64,000 nucleotides of DNA from Acinetobacter larvae (GTDB taxonomy: Bacteria > Pseudomonadota > Gammaproteobacteria > Pseudomonadales > Moraxellaceae). The notes beneath the pieces are model-generated. The model was not told the DNA's origin and did not search any database. It saw only the letters and a program-made list of their open reading frames with translations. A program made the position numbers and the translations under genes. The stretch spans positions 3,038,001 through 3,102,000 of the forward strand of contig NZ_CP016895.1 of NCBI RefSeq assembly GCF_001704115.1. The letters run 5' to 3'. Positions 26,686 through 36,993 of this stretch are shown here, in pieces (the stretch's first letter is position 1; each line of letters starts with the position of its first letter).

Positions 26686-27981
26686 TTATCTGCTAGAAAG
26701 CTGTTGTTGCAGGAATGTGCTTATCTCTGCAATGGCCACCGTGCTTTGATCGGCATTCGCCAATGTTTTCACCGTCAATTGCTGCGCATCCCATTCACGC
26801 TCACCCAAGATCAAGGCATATATTGCACCAGATTGATCTGCTTTCTTCATTTGGCTTTTCATAGAACCCGCTGAACCCACTTTTAAACGGATGCTAGAAC
26901 CAGCTTGCTCTAATTGATCACGAATGTTTTCAGCAAGTACCAAGGCTTGCATTTGATAAGCGACATCGGCCAATAAGAAGACTTCACAATCACGCTGTAC
27001 CTCATCCTGAGCCACTTGCTCAAGTAACAACAATAAACGTTCAATCCCCATGGCAAAGCCAACAGCCGGCACAGATTGCTCCGCTTTACCTTTAAGCTGT
27101 CCAACTAGACCATCATAGCGTCCACCCGCACAAACCGTTCCTTGTGAACCAAGGTGAGTTGTTGTCCACTCAAAAACTGTTTTGTTGTAATAATCTAGCC
27201 CACGGACTAACTTTTGATTGATTACAAAGTCGATGCCTGCGGCTTGAAGATATTGCTGCAGTTGCGCAAAATGTTGCAAACTCTCTTGTTGTAAGAAGTC
27301 ATGCAGTTTCGGTGCATGTTCTAAAATCTTTTGCGTATTGGCATCTTTAGAATCTAAAATTCTGAGTGGGTTGGTGCCAAGACGACGTTGCGAGTCTTCG
27401 TCCAAATCTGCTTTATGGGCACTTAAGAAGTTCACCAACGCATCACGATAAGCCGCACGTTCATCGCTTTCACCCAAGCTATTGAGTTCCAGCTGAACTT
27501 TATCTGAAATACCTAAACGTTTCCATAGACGCGCCGTTAATAAAATAAGCTCCGCATCCATGTCTGGTGTTGCCACACCAAAAGTTTCCACCCCAAATTG
27601 ATGAAACTGACGATAACGACCTTTTTGTGGTTTTTCATAACGAAACATCGGTCCGTTATACCAGACACGCGGTGTCGCACCACGCAGCAAATTATGTTCA
27701 AGCATGGCGCGTACACAGCCTGCTGTCCCTTCAGGACGCAAGGTCAGTGACTCAGGTGGATTACCTTTATCTAAAAAGGTATACATTTCTTTTTCAACAA
27801 TATCCGTCGCATCACCGATGGAACGTTTAAACAAATGCGTATGCTCAACCATCGGCAAACGAATTTGTTGATAGCCATAAGCATCCATGAGGGATGCCAG
27901 TTGCTGCTCTAAACGTCTCCAAGCCGGTGTTTGGCTCGGGAGTATGTCATTAAAACCTTTGATTGCGACGATTGAACTCAT
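26686..27981 (-). CDS. hisS: Histidine-tRNA ligase
   Basis: Class II aminoacyl-tRNA synthetase that charges tRNA-His. The 431-residue product shows motif 1 ([12 protein letters not shown] and [12 protein letters not shown]), motif 2 with [20 protein letters not shown], the histidine-A signature [15 protein letters not shown] and motif 3 [13 protein letters not shown], followed by the anticodon-binding domain. The ATG overlaps the ispG stop by 4 bases (ATGA). Secure. Confidence 0.98.
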   Translation of the reverse strand: MSSIVAIKGFNDILPSQTPAWRRLEQQLASLMDAYGYQQIRLPMVEHTHLFKRSIGDATDIVEKEMYTFLDKGNPPESLTLRPEGTAGCVRAMLEHNLLRGATPRVWYNGPMFRYEKPQKGRYRQFHQFGVETFGVATPDMDAELILLTARLWKRLGISDKVQLELNSLGESDERAAYRDALVNFLSAHKADLDEDSQRRLGTNPLRILDSKDANTQKILEHAPKLHDFLQQESLQHFAQLQQYLQAAGIDFVINQKLVRGLDYYNKTVFEWTTTHLGSQGTVCAGGRYDGLVGQLKGKAEQSVPAVGFAMGIERLLLLLEQVAQDEVQRDCEVFLLADVAYQMQALVLAENIRDQLEQAGSSIRLKVGSAGSMKSQMKKADQSGAIYALILGEREWDAQQLTVKTLANADQSTVAIAEISTFLQQQLSSR

Positions 27982-29093
27982 GATGAACTACGAATGATCT
28001 CTTTAGATTTAGCTTCTTCAAGCACCTTAACACGTTGACGAACCATATTTTCGATCTCATCAACCAATTGGTGAGTATCAATTAAATGGCTCTTTTCGCC
28101 GTTATGATACACCAGTGAACGCGGACTCGCACCTACTACGCCAATATCGGCTTCTTTGGCTTCACCAGGTCCATTGACCTTACAACCAATCACAGAAACA
28201 TCCATCGGCGTGCGCACATCTTCCAAGCGCTCTTCTAACATTTGCATGACTTTGATGACATTAAACTCTTGTCGTGAACAACTCGGACAGGCAATAAAGT
28301 TAATCCCGTTCGAGCGTAGCCCCAAAGACTTTAAGATATCAAAACCAATTTTGATTTCATCTTCAGGCTCGGCAGCCAAGGAAATACGCATGGTATCGCC
28401 AATGCCTTCCATCAACAGCCCACCCAAAGCAATCGCAGACTTCACCGTACCGGTACGATAAATCCCCGCTTCGGTCACCCCGAGGTGTAAGGGGTTATCG
28501 ATTTGCTTAGACAAGAGTCGATAAGCATCTAGCGTCAAAAATACGTTTGATGCTTTCACCGATATTTTAAACTCATGAAAATTCAGTCGGTCTAAAATAT
28601 CGATATGCCGCAATGCCGACTCTAACAATGCTTGCCCAGTCGGTTCACCATATTTCTTTTGTAAATCTTTCTCTAAAGAACCGGCATTCACCCCAATTCG
28701 CATAGAGATATCATGATGTTTTGCCGCAGCAACAACTTCACGAATTTTGGCTTCTGAACCAATATTACCTGGGTTAATACGCAAACAATCTGCGCCTAAA
28801 TCTGCAACTTTTAAAGCAATTTTATAATCAAAATGAATATCGGCAACCAAAGGTACATTGACGAGTTTACGGATTTCACCAAAAGCGGCGGCCGCTTCCA
28901 TACTGGGCACAGAAACACGCATGATGTCTGCACCGGCATCGGCACAACGTTGAATCTGTGCAACCGTTGCCGCAACATCACAGGTTTCTGTATTGGTCAT
29001 ACTTTGAATGGATATGGGTGCATCACCACCAACATAAACAGAACCAACCCGGATTTTACGCGTTGGACGTCGTTGGATTGGATTTTCGATCAT
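27978..29093 (-). CDS. ispG: 4-hydroxy-3-methylbut-2-en-1-yl diphosphate synthase (IspG/GcpE)
   Basis: Iron-sulfur enzyme of the MEP isoprenoid pathway, converting MEcPP to HMBPP. The 371-residue protein has [20 protein letters not shown] near the start, RINPGNIG, and the cluster-binding cysteines in [12 protein letters not shown] and [11 protein letters not shown]. The frame is open further upstream to 29156, but the ATG at 29093 has GGAG eight bases before it and matches the family N-terminus ([14 protein letters not shown]). It sits between rodZ (31-base gap) and hisS (4-base overlap). Confidence 0.97.
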   Translation of the reverse strand: MIENPIQRRPTRKIRVGSVYVGGDAPISIQSMTNTETCDVAATVAQIQRCADAGADIMRVSVPSMEAAAAFGEIRKLVNVPLVADIHFDYKIALKVADLGADCLRINPGNIGSEAKIREVVAAAKHHDISMRIGVNAGSLEKDLQKKYGEPTGQALLESALRHIDILDRLNFHEFKISVKASNVFLTLDAYRLLSKQIDNPLHLGVTEAGIYRTGTVKSAIALGGLLMEGIGDTMRISLAAEPEDEIKIGFDILKSLGLRSNGINFIACPSCSRQEFNVIKVMQMLEERLEDVRTPMDVSVIGCKVNGPGEAKEADIGVVGASPRSLVYHNGEKSHLIDTHQLVDEIENMVRQRVKVLEEAKSKEIIRSSS

Positions 29094-29124
29094 GATTGTG
29101 CTCCACAGCTTTTCATCAGCAACA

Positions 29125-29919
29125 TTAACGAGATAAACGGAATTCAGCTTTACCATTTACCGTATATGGAGATAATGAAATCTGCTCATCATTAAGGCTT
29201 AATGACACAGCCGTTGCATCATCAAGGCGAATTTGGAATGGCGAGCTGCCACTGAGTTTTAAACGGTCGGCTTGGCGTCCCGTTGCTAAAACTTTACCGG
29301 TACCATCCACAATATGTACCGATGTCGGATGATTAAACTGCAAGCTCAGCTGATCACCGCTGGCAGCCTGATTAGACTCCCCTAAAGACAGCACTTGCAC
29401 CGCTTGTTCAGTATTGTTGGTATCGGCAGCGACATCGGATTTCTTCGCAGACCATTTTTGTGCCAGTATCACCAGCATCCAAATTATCGCAACAAGCACG
29501 ATTGCCAAAGCAATGCGTTTTAACCATTTTTTATTACGGTCACTGTTGGAACCTGGCAATTTACCCATAATTTTGATGGGTGAATCTTGCAAAGTATGAT
29601 GCGGCAAGCGACCAGTGTCATTTTCATAAATTTCATCAAAACGCTGTATGAGCGCAGTCGCATCGACATTTAATAATTTTGCATAAGAGCGATAGTAACC
29701 TTTAATAAAGGTTGCTTCAGGCAGACGATTGTATTCATCTTGTTCTAAAGCATCTAAGGTTTTGAGCGGCATGTTTAGGCGCGCAGCAACATCTTCAACT
29801 GTAAGCGCTTGCTTTGTCCGTATTTGACGTAAGTACTCGCCAGGACGTTGAACATTTCCTAATGCATTAGGTGCTACGTTTGAACCTGTAGGTTGCTGTG
29901 AATTAGGATTTACTTCCAT
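29125..29919 (-). CDS. rodZ: Cytoskeleton protein RodZ
   Basis: Bitopic inner-membrane protein that links MreB to the cell-wall elongation machinery. The 264-residue product has a Cro-like helix-turn-helix domain ([57 protein letters not shown]), a basic juxtamembrane stretch, a transmembrane helix (about residues 136-153, [18 protein letters not shown]), and a C-terminal periplasmic beta domain (DUF4115 type). It overlaps pilF by 10 bases. Confidence 0.95.
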   Translation of the reverse strand: MEVNPNSQQPTGSNVAPNALGNVQRPGEYLRQIRTKQALTVEDVAARLNMPLKTLDALEQDEYNRLPEATFIKGYYRSYAKLLNVDATALIQRFDEIYENDTGRLPHHTLQDSPIKIMGKLPGSNSDRNKKWLKRIALAIVLVAIIWMLVILAQKWSAKKSDVAADTNNTEQAVQVLSLGESNQAASGDQLSLQFNHPTSVHIVDGTGKVLATGRQADRLKLSGSSPFQIRLDDATAVSLSLNDEQISLSPYTVNGKAEFRLSR

Positions 29920-30725
29920 ACGGCCTCAGTACTGTACTGTAATTTTAGATAACGTTGATATTCTGGACTCTCAGGAAAAGCAACTGCAAGCTGATTAATC
30001 AACACTTGCAACTGATTCTGCTGATGATTAGCACGCGCTAAACGAATGCCCAACCAAAGTGCCCGAGCACTCTGATTATTATGACCTGTTTTCTGAACAT
30101 ATTGTTCATAGAATGCGGTCGCAGCGACACTATTGTGCTGCAAATAATGTAGTTCTGACAACTCTAACATTGAAATACTAGAATCGGGTCTAACTTGCAA
30201 GGCTTGTTTAAAGTTTTTTTCAGCCAAAGCGAAGTTTTGTTGTAGCAAATAAATGCGTCCCAGATTTTCCAATGCACGATAACGCTGTTCATAGCCCAAG
30301 TGCTGTGCTGCGAGCTGAAGTTGTGCAATGGCTTGATCATAGCGTTTAATCTGAAACAGATAAGTACCGTAATTATTATGTAGCTGAGGGTTATTGCTAT
30401 CTCGCGCAATCGCCTTCAAAAAATATTGTTCTGCTTGTTGCAAATGTTCGGGGCTACCGTCTTGTTGTAATAAAACGCCCATCATCATATTGGCATTGGG
30501 ATCTTTAGGTGCTGTAAGCAAGGCTTGGTCTAAGGCTCGTTTCGCAGCATCTAAATCCCCTTGGCGAATATACTCGGCAGCCATCTGCACACGAATTTTA
30601 GCCGCTTTTTCTGGGTCTTTCGCCCCTAATGTCGCGCGCGGGTTATGATGACATCCCTGAACACCGCATAGACCTAAAGCGATTGCAAACCCTGCAATAC
30701 GACTTAAAGTTAACGCTTGGTTCAA
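29910..30725 (-). CDS. pilF: Type IV pilus assembly lipoprotein PilF/PilW (TPR)
   Basis: Outer-membrane lipoprotein that helps the PilQ secretin localise and assemble, needed for twitching and natural transformation. The protein has a signal peptide ending in lipobox VQGC and then TPR repeats (AEYIRQGDLDAAKRALDQALLTAPKDPNANMMMGVLL, RYDQAIAQLQLAAQHL, FALAEKNFKQALQVRPDS). The start appears to be TTG at 30725, with GGAG eight bases upstream, giving MNQALTLSRIAGFAIALGLCGVQGC; a TTG at 30746 is in frame but would lack this ribosome site. It lies between rlmN and rodZ, as is common in gammaproteobacteria. Confidence 0.93.
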   Translation of the reverse strand: MNQALTLSRIAGFAIALGLCGVQGCHHNPRATLGAKDPEKAAKIRVQMAAEYIRQGDLDAAKRALDQALLTAPKDPNANMMMGVLLQQDGSPEHLQQAEQYFLKAIARDSNNPQLHNNYGTYLFQIKRYDQAIAQLQLAAQHLGYEQRYRALENLGRIYLLQQNFALAEKNFKQALQVRPDSSISMLELSELHYLQHNSVAATAFYEQYVQKTGHNNQSARALWLGIRLARANHQQNQLQVLINQLAVAFPESPEYQRYLKLQYSTEAVWK

Positions 30726-30764
30726 AGAAAGTACTCCTATGTACAATATAATTAAAAATAAAAA

Positions 30765-32000
30765 CTATGAAGAACTACGCATAATCACATGTTGTTGTTC
30801 TACTTTTTTCTTCCACTGGGCAGCACGACGGGTACGGTCAGCCACTTGCCCCACCAATTGCCCACAGGCAGCATCAATATCATCACCACGTGTCTGACGA
30901 ATGGTACAGACAAAACCAGCATCCGATAAAGTTTTCTGAAACGCCATAATCCGATTACGACTCGAACGCCCATAGGGTGCATGTGGAAATGGATTAAATG
31001 GAATTAAATTAATTTTACTTGGTAAATTTTTCAATAATTTCAATAACTGTTGTGCATGTTCAGGCTGGTCATTGACACCATCTAACATGACATATTCAAT
31101 GGTGACATGACGGCGTGAACTGTCATGACCATCTTTAGCCAAATAACGTTGGCAAGCAGCAATTAACTCTGCCAATGGATATTTTTTATTGATCGGGACT
31201 AATTCATTTCGTAGTGCATCATTGGGTGCGTGTAACGAAATCGCCAAAGCAACATCGATATCTTGAGCCAACTGGTCTATTTTAGGCACCACACCGGAGG
31301 TTGACAAGGTCACTCGGCGCTTTGACATCCCATAAGCAAAATCATCGAGCATAATTTGCATTGAACTTAATACAGCATCATAGTTCAACAGCGGTTCCCC
31401 CATGCCCATCATCACCACATTGGTCACGGTACGTTCACGCTCTGCTATCGCAACCTCTTCCATATAAGAGTAGTTTGCCATCCACAGCTGACCAATAATC
31501 TCGGCAGGTGTCAGATCACGTTGAAAACCTTGTTTACCCGTCGAACAAAATGAGCAATCTAATGCACAGCCCACCTGAGAGGAAATACATAGGGTTTTAC
31601 GTGCGCCGGTTTTATCATCGGCTGGAATCAGTACAGTTTCCACCAAAGAGCCAGCGCCATCACCGACACGAAACACCCATTTACGTGTACCATCTTTAGA
31701 ATAATGACGATGTACCACTTCAGGGGCGCGAATCTCACAGCGTGCCATGAGCTTTTCTCGTAACTTACCGGAAATATTGCTCATGAGGCTAAAATCGGTC
31801 ACAAAAAACTGATGAATCCATTTCATGACTTGCGTTGCACGAAATTTTTTCTCACCCATCGCTTCAAAAAATTGTTCTAGCTCTTGCCGTGACATCCCCA
31901 TTAGGTTGACTTTAGGGGCAACAGCATCCTGTGGCTGTACCAGCGCGGCATCGCGTTGCTGGGCTTGTGCTGGGGATGAAGTGAGCACTTCAGTGTTCAT
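30765..32000 (-). CDS. rlmN: Dual-specificity RNA methyltransferase RlmN
   Basis: Radical SAM enzyme that methylates C2 of A2503 in 23S rRNA and A37 in some tRNAs. The 411-residue protein carries the cluster motif Cys145-X3-Cys149-X2-Cys152 in [16 protein letters not shown], the SAM segment [11 protein letters not shown], and [17 protein letters not shown] near the C-terminus with the methyl-carrier cysteine. The first ~30 residues are a Gln/Ala-rich extension before the family start ([14 protein letters not shown]), so the true start could be later. Confidence 0.96.
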   Translation of the reverse strand: MNTEVLTSSPAQAQQRDAALVQPQDAVAPKVNLMGMSRQELEQFFEAMGEKKFRATQVMKWIHQFFVTDFSLMSNISGKLREKLMARCEIRAPEVVHRHYSKDGTRKWVFRVGDGAGSLVETVLIPADDKTGARKTLCISSQVGCALDCSFCSTGKQGFQRDLTPAEIIGQLWMANYSYMEEVAIAERERTVTNVVMMGMGEPLLNYDAVLSSMQIMLDDFAYGMSKRRVTLSTSGVVPKIDQLAQDIDVALAISLHAPNDALRNELVPINKKYPLAELIAACQRYLAKDGHDSSRRHVTIEYVMLDGVNDQPEHAQQLLKLLKNLPSKINLIPFNPFPHAPYGRSSRNRIMAFQKTLSDAGFVCTIRQTRGDDIDAACGQLVGQVADRTRRAAQWKKKVEQQHVIMRSSS

Positions 32001-32098
32001 GAGGAATACCTAAAACGACGAGTTAACAAATAGTCTGCGCGGGTGCAATCAGCAAAACCGAATAAAAAACCGAACAACAAATCAAAGATTGAGAAAAG

Positions 32099-32136
32099 AA
32101 AAAACCAAATAAGGAGTATAACACTTATTTGGTTTT
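32099..32136 (-). terminator. Rho-independent terminator after ndk
   Basis: AAAACCAAATAAG at 32101-32113 pairs with CTTATTTGGTTTT at 32124-32136. On the minus strand the hairpin is followed by TTTCTTTTC, 13 bases after the ndk stop. Confidence 0.82.
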
Positions 32137-32149
32137 CGCTTTTGGTGTA

Positions 32150-32581
32150 TTAACGTGTACGTGGGCAGATTTCTTCAGCAGTGAAGAAATAAGCAACTTC
32201 ACGTTCAGCAGATGCAACAGAGTCAGAACCGTGCGCAGCATTTTCATCAATGCTTGTAGCAAAGTCTGCACGGATAGTCCCTGCAGCAGCTTCTTTAGGA
32301 TTGGTCGCACCAAGAATTTCGCGATGAGCAAGAACTGCATTTTCGCCTTCAAGTACAGACACAACAACTGGACCAGACGTCATGAATGCAACGAGGTCAG
32401 CAAAGAAACCACGTTCTTTATGTTCAGCATAAAAACCTTCTGCTTCAGCTTGGGTTAAATGCTTCATTTTAGTCGCAACAATTTTAAGACCAGCTTTTTC
32501 AAAACGTGCAAAAATATCACCGATGTGGTTTTTTGCAACTGCATCTGGTTTAACAATTGATAAAGTGCGTTCAATCGCCAT
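32150..32581 (-). CDS. ndk: Nucleoside diphosphate kinase
   Basis: Transfers the gamma-phosphate from ATP to nucleoside diphosphates. The 143-residue protein has the typical start [15 protein letters not shown], the catalytic His117 in NAAHGSDS, and EICPRTR at the end. The frame continues eight codons upstream, but the ATG at 32581 has a GGAG ribosome site and matches the family. Monocistronic with its own terminator. Confidence 0.98.
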   Translation of the reverse strand: MAIERTLSIVKPDAVAKNHIGDIFARFEKAGLKIVATKMKHLTQAEAEGFYAEHKERGFFADLVAFMTSGPVVVSVLEGENAVLAHREILGATNPKEAAAGTIRADFATSIDENAAHGSDSVASAEREVAYFFTAEEICPRTR

Positions 32582-32675
32582 GACGAGGCTCCTCAAAGAT
32601 ATCATGAAAAATTGGGCGCATTATACAGAGTAAATGAGCCATGATCAGCTTTTGATATGTAAAAAAAGCAGTTTT

Positions 32676-32876
32676 TTAATTTGCTTCGTCGATCCAAGCC
32701 ATTTGTATGGCTTCTAATAAGCCCTCAGATGACTTTTCGGGGTCATCGCTAAAATCGTCTAATGCACAAACCCAACTGTGTAAATCGGTAAAACGAACCC
32801 ACTGTGGGTCGACATCCGGATGCGCCTCCAGCAACTCAATGGCAATATCAATGCTATCACTCCAACGTAAACCCAT
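32676..32876 (-). CDS. iscX: IscX-like iron-sulfur cluster assembly protein
   Basis: A 66-residue acidic protein of the IscX/YfhJ family, a partner of IscS thought to adjust iron-sulfur assembly or act as iron donor. The sequence MGLRWSDSIDIAIELLEAHPDVDPQWVRFTDLHSWVCALDDFSDDPEKSSEGLLEAIQMAWIDEA closely follows the E. coli protein. An upstream ATG at 32924 is in frame, but the ATG at 32876 has AGGA six bases before it and gives the family length. Here it stands alone next to ndk, not in the isc operon. Confidence 0.93.
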   Translation of the reverse strand: MGLRWSDSIDIAIELLEAHPDVDPQWVRFTDLHSWVCALDDFSDDPEKSSEGLLEAIQMAWIDEAN

Positions 32877-32964
32877 ACTTCGTCCTAGATATTTCAAATT
32901 ATGGCTATACTCTAACAAAGCCATTGAACATTGACTATGATTGACAATGTAAGCTAGCGCTTTT

Positions 32965-33516
32965 TTAAAGGCTAATTTGCAGATAATTGGCAGATAAAAT
33001 CACCAAACCGGCAACACTGGCACCAATCAAAGCCCCCACCAGAACATCACTAGGATAATGCAGTCCTAGAACCATACGCGACAATGCCACCAGCACCGTA
33101 AAAGGCAACATCAACCATAATAAACTTGGCATAATATAGCCCAGCACCACACTCAGCATAACGGCATGTAAAGTGTGCCCAGATGGAAAACTAAAGTAAT
33201 CCAAAGGATGTTCACCACGCATAATCACTTGGTGTACTTGATATGGGCGGGGTCGTGTGGTGTGTTGTTTTAACCATTTATATATCAGCGTTCCAACACT
33301 ACATCCCAACACAATGAATACCATCTGCCGCCAATAAGCCCAGCCCTGCATCACATAAGCAATCATCAATAATACATACCAAAATATGCCATTACCCAAA
33401 CGACTCACCCAGCGGAAAAATAATGCAATTCTTTGATAATGGAGAAAATCATTAAAATATAGGCAACCTTTTAAATCTAAATCTAATATTTTTATTTTAG
33501 CGTTCTTTAGCTTCAT
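32965..33516 (-). CDS. PAP2-family membrane phosphatase
   Basis: A 183-residue membrane protein with the three phosphatase motifs: KQHTTRPRP (KX6RP), PSGH in SFPSGHTLHAVMLS, and SRMVLGLHYPSDVLVG (SRX5HX3D), among about five helices. Such enzymes dephosphorylate phosphatidate, undecaprenyl diphosphate or similar lipids at the outer face of the inner membrane. The ATG at 33516 has AGGGAG upstream; earlier in-frame ATGs exist up to 33576. The specific substrate is not known. Confidence 0.88.
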   Translation of the reverse strand: MKLKNAKIKILDLDLKGCLYFNDFLHYQRIALFFRWVSRLGNGIFWYVLLMIAYVMQGWAYWRQMVFIVLGCSVGTLIYKWLKQHTTRPRPYQVHQVIMRGEHPLDYFSFPSGHTLHAVMLSVVLGYIMPSLLWLMLPFTVLVALSRMVLGLHYPSDVLVGALIGASVAGLVILSANYLQISL

Positions 33517-33617
33517 CACGGTCTCCCTGAGTCGATCTGCCGATCTTGCCTGGCGAGTCGACATGGTCTCAATCACAGTGTTTTTTGTTGTTTCACTTGT
33601 TGATCATCTACCTTCTT

Positions 33618-33640
33618 GCAAACTTCTTGCAAAGTTGTTT
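33618..33640. repeat. 11-bp direct duplication upstream of the PAP2 gene
   Basis: The segment TTCTTGCAAAC is followed at once by TTCTTGCAAAG in the spacer between the PAP2 and GT4 genes, continuing into further TTGTT-rich DNA. Short and of no visible function; noted because similar small duplications sit in several spacers of this window. Confidence 0.6.
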
Positions 33641-33675
33641 TCAAGGTTGTTGTTACAAATTAGCTTGTTTTGCGA

Positions 33676-34959
33676 TTATTGTAGTTGCATCTGATAGGCG
33701 TATTTAACCTGATATAAAGCACGTTCAAAGTCCTGAACCACATGCTGCCATCCAACATTCTGTACCCGCTGTGCTGCGTATTGACCCATCTCTCGCAACT
33801 GCGTTAAGTCAGGCAGTTGTAACAAACAGCGTTGAAATGCTTGACTTTGTTTTAAGGGAATACGCCAACCACTCCGCCCCTGCTGCACATACTGCTGAGC
33901 ACAGGCATAATCATAAGCAACCACAGGCAAAGCACTTGCCATCGCTTCTAACACCACATTGCCAAAGGTTTCTACTTGGCTTGCAAACACAAACACATCG
34001 GCACTGGCATATGCTGTTGCCAATGCCTGATCGCGTAAAGCACCGGTAAAAATGACCTGCCCTTGCGCCAAAGCCTGTAAGCGCGCCAGATCAGGACCAT
34101 CCCCCACCACAACCATACAAAAGTCTTTGCGTTGGTCACGCAACTGTAAATAATGCGCAATCAATTGATCGACTTGTTTTTCTGGCGATAAACGCCCCAC
34201 ATAAAGTAATACCGTGGTGGCTGCATCAACACCCCATGCGGCGCGACACTGTTGACTGCGATATTGCGGTGAAAAGCGCTGAGTATCGACACCTCGTCCA
34301 ATAAGCACCATCGGGCAGTACACACCAAAAGCCAGCAATGCCTGCTCGGTATCTCGACTGGGCACGCAGGTCAACTGGGTTTGATTATGAAACCAACGTA
34401 AATAATGTTGTATTGGTTTCATCAGAAAAGCCAAATCAAAAAAACGACTAAAATCCTGAAATGGAGAATGAAAACCGCTGGATATAGCGATTTGCAGATG
34501 TTTTGCTGCATAGAGCGCAGCCAAGCCTAAAGGACCTTCTGTCACGATATGCACCACATCGGCATTAAAATGCTTTAAAGCGGTTGCAACCTTTTGGTAC
34601 TGTGGCCAACCAAACTGTAAGCCACTATAACGTGGAATAGTCTGTGCTTTGACCAGACATTCCCGATTCGGCACAAAACGATGACAGCTTTGTTTTTGTT
34701 GTGGGCGAATCAATAAAATCTGATGCCCTTGGCGCTGCAAGCCTTGGCATAACTGCAATAATGTCATTGCCACACCATTGATTTCTGGTGTCCATGTTTC
34801 TGTAACAATGGCAATTTTAAGTCGTGGTCGGGTCAAGGTTTGTACATCAAGAGCAGTCATTGCAGCCAAACTTGATGTATTTTTGGTTAAATAAAGTGGC
34901 GTAGGGCTACGGAAATGATGAGCCTTTTCAAAGAAAGGTTGTGCATACTGATGTGTCAT
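33676..34959 (-). CDS. Family 4 glycosyltransferase
   Basis: A GT-B fold retaining glycosyltransferase of about 427 residues. The N-terminal domain begins at LKIAIVTETWTPEINGVAMTLLQLCQGL, typical of lipid mannosyl/glucosyltransferases such as MgtA or SqdX, with VHIVTEGPLGLAALYAA. The C-terminal nucleotide-sugar domain has VLLYVGRLSPEKQVDQLI, VGDGPDLARLQAL and ASQVETFGNVVLEAMASALPVVAYD, containing the EX7E motif. The start is ambiguous: ATG at 34959 (used) or ATG at 34860, closer to the conserved core. The acceptor is probably a lipid, perhaps linked to the adjacent PAP2 phosphatase on the same strand. Confidence 0.87.
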   Translation of the reverse strand: MTHQYAQPFFEKAHHFRSPTPLYLTKNTSSLAAMTALDVQTLTRPRLKIAIVTETWTPEINGVAMTLLQLCQGLQRQGHQILLIRPQQKQSCHRFVPNRECLVKAQTIPRYSGLQFGWPQYQKVATALKHFNADVVHIVTEGPLGLAALYAAKHLQIAISSGFHSPFQDFSRFFDLAFLMKPIQHYLRWFHNQTQLTCVPSRDTEQALLAFGVYCPMVLIGRGVDTQRFSPQYRSQQCRAAWGVDAATTVLLYVGRLSPEKQVDQLIAHYLQLRDQRKDFCMVVVGDGPDLARLQALAQGQVIFTGALRDQALATAYASADVFVFASQVETFGNVVLEAMASALPVVAYDYACAQQYVQQGRSGWRIPLKQSQAFQRCLLQLPDLTQLREMGQYAAQRVQNVGWQHVVQDFERALYQVKYAYQMQLQ

Positions 34960-35141
34960 AAAAGCACCCAATAAGCTAATTTTTACTGAGCATATCGTGG
35001 TGTTCTTTCAGTTTAATGTTGCTTTGATGACAGTTTATTGAAAAAACAAACTGCGTATTAAATAACTTACTCAACATTTGCATTGCTATAGGCTACACTT
35101 CTCTCATGCCTCTGAATGAATGATAATAATGAAGGACAATT

Positions 35142-36048
35142 ATGCGATATATTTTTTTAGCATTATCAATACTAGGTAGCACTGCTTGTAGTCCCAATAC
35201 ATCCGATGTAAAAAAAGAGCAGTCCGAGCAAAACGCAAGCAATATATCTCAACAAAAAAATGATGATTATTTTGATACAGCCGTGCAACTGTTAACACAG
35301 GGTGGTGTAGAAAATGTAACTTTAGCGATCAAAGCGCTAGAACAATCTGCAACACAGGGAAATAGTGAAGCACTTTATAATTTAGGAACCATCTATCATT
35401 ATGGGAAAGCAGGAACGATAGATTATAAAAAAGCTTTAGATTATTACTTACTTACTTGCTGCTGAAAAAAACCATTTAATCGCTACACACAATATAGGTA
35501 TTCTATATCAGTTTGGTCTTGGTCTTCATCAAGATTACGCTGAAGCATATAAATGGTATAAAAGATCTGCTGATCAAAAACTTCCTATGTCTATAAATTC
35601 AATAGGAGCTATTTATGCAAAAGGATTGGGCGTCAATCAAGATCATAAAAAAGCTTTTGCATATTTTAAAAAAGCTGCAGAACTAGGCGATATAGCAGGT
35701 GCCTATAATCTTTCCTCCTGCTATAAATACGGAAACGGCACGCCTAAAGATGAAAAACAAGCCTTTTATTGGTCTAATAGAGCAGCTAAAGATAATCATC
35801 CTCGTGCTCAAAATCGTGTGGCAGAGTACTACCAGCAAGGTATTGTCGTCCCTCTAGATGAAAAGCGTGCTTTTTACTGGTATAAAAAAGCAGCGGAGCA
35901 AGGTTTAGCATCAGCTCAATATAATCTCGGCTTAATGTATGAAAAAGGGCAAGGTACCACGAAAAACTTAGCGCATGCTAAAGTTTGGTACTTAAATGCA
36001 GCAACACAAGGCAATCCCGATGCTTTAAAAAAAGCGAATGCTTTGTAA
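35142..36048 (+). pseudogene. Sel1-repeat lipoprotein gene, frame-disrupted at a TTAC tract
   Basis: Two frames together encode one Sel1/TPR-like protein. The first runs 35142-35465 (signal peptide MRYIFLALSILGSTAC with lipobox-like STAC, then DYFDTAVQLLTQGG and the first repeats) and stops soon after a (TTAC)3 tract at 35444-35455. Removing one TTAC gives the continuous DYYLLAAEKNHLIATHNIGILYQFG, which runs to 36048 with five or so further repeats (AYNLSSCYKYGNGTPKDEKQAFYWSNRAAKDN, AQYNLGLMYEKGQGTTKNLAHAKVWY), for about 300 residues. Sel1 lipoproteins mediate protein contacts in the envelope. It may be phase-variable, a recent pseudogene, or a sequencing error. Low GC compared with neighbours. 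Confidence 0.85.
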
Positions 36049-36054
36049 AACTTA

Positions 36055-36090
36055 TAAAAATCCTGTCTCACACGCTAATCTGATACAGGA
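36055..36090 (-). terminator. Terminator overlapping the tcdA stop codon
   Basis: TCCTGT-C-TCA (36061-36070) pairs with TGA-T-ACAGGA (36081-36090) around one mismatch, and on the minus strand five T follow. The tcdA stop (36075-36077) lies in the loop, so the last codons of tcdA are part of the hairpin. Confidence 0.65.
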
Positions 36091-36869
36091 GCCGCATTTT
36101 GTTTCTTAGGACCGAGCTGCTCTAATTTCTTAAACACCTCAGCAACAGCAATCATGGCAAAGCTAGAGGTGACTACGACAGCGGAACCATAACCGCCACA
36201 GCGGAGTCCTGCACTGGCACAAACATCGGCACTCGAAAATGGATTATCAATCGAGTACACGCACGTAATGCCAAATTTCTCTTTGGGCTTTTTACAAATC
36301 CCCATGGCACGTAGTTGACTGCGCAATTTGGCCAACATTGGATCTTGTTCTGTTTTAGACAAGTCGGCAACCCGGATCTTTAAAGGGTCTAATTTACCGC
36401 CGGCACCACCAGAAACAATCAAAGGTATTTTATTAAAACGACAATGTAACATCAGTGCCAACTTCGCTTTAACATCATCAATGCAGTCCAATACCACATC
36501 GGGTGGAGTAGCCAAAATCTGTTGTATATTATCGGCGCTTAGATAATCATCCACCAGATTGATTTTAATACGTGGGTTAATCTCACGACAGCGCTCAGCC
36601 ATCACCGTTATTTTTTCATGCCCCAAACTACTACTCAACGCCGGTAGCTGACGGTTCATATTCGATGCCGCCAAAACATCCATATCGACCAAGGTTAATT
36701 CAGCAATCGCACTACGTGCCAATGCTTCAACCGCCCATGAGCCTACGCCACCAATGCCAATAACCATGACATGACTCTTTTCAAAATATTGAAATGCACG
36801 ATCACCATAAATTTTGGCAACACCCGCAAAACGGCGATCATATTCATCTGAAGAAGTTAATACAGTCAT
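36075..36869 (-). CDS. tcdA: tRNA threonylcarbamoyladenosine dehydratase TcdA
   Basis: An E1-like enzyme that closes the t6A37 side chain of tRNA to the cyclic form ct6A using ATP. The 264-residue product has the nucleotide motif VIGIGGVGSWAVEALARS, the E1-like MNRQLPALSSSLGHEKITVMAERCREINP, and LSKTEQDPMLAKLRSQLR, with the family C-terminal GGYGSAVVVTSSFAMIAVAEVFKKL. It is transcribed alone toward the Sel1 gene. Confidence 0.95.
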   Translation of the reverse strand: MTVLTSSDEYDRRFAGVAKIYGDRAFQYFEKSHVMVIGIGGVGSWAVEALARSAIAELTLVDMDVLAASNMNRQLPALSSSLGHEKITVMAERCREINPRIKINLVDDYLSADNIQQILATPPDVVLDCIDDVKAKLALMLHCRFNKIPLIVSGGAGGKLDPLKIRVADLSKTEQDPMLAKLRSQLRAMGICKKPKEKFGITCVYSIDNPFSSADVCASAGLRCGGYGSAVVVTSSFAMIAVAEVFKKLEQLGPKKQNAAPVSD

Positions 36870-36940
36870 GGTGAGTCTATATCATGTTAAAAATACCGCG
36901 CTATTCTAACAAACTTACTCCATAAAAGTGTCTAGTCATG

Positions 36941-36969
36941 AAAAAAGGCTCTATACACATAGAACCTTT
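36941..36969 (-). terminator. Probable terminator after acnA
   Basis: AAAGGCTCTAT and ATAGAACCTTT form a stem with one mismatch and a four-base loop; on the minus strand it is followed by TTTTTT. It lies 25 bases after the acnA stop. Confidence 0.75.
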
Positions 36970-36993
36970 GTTATAAAAATATCAGTTTATAAT

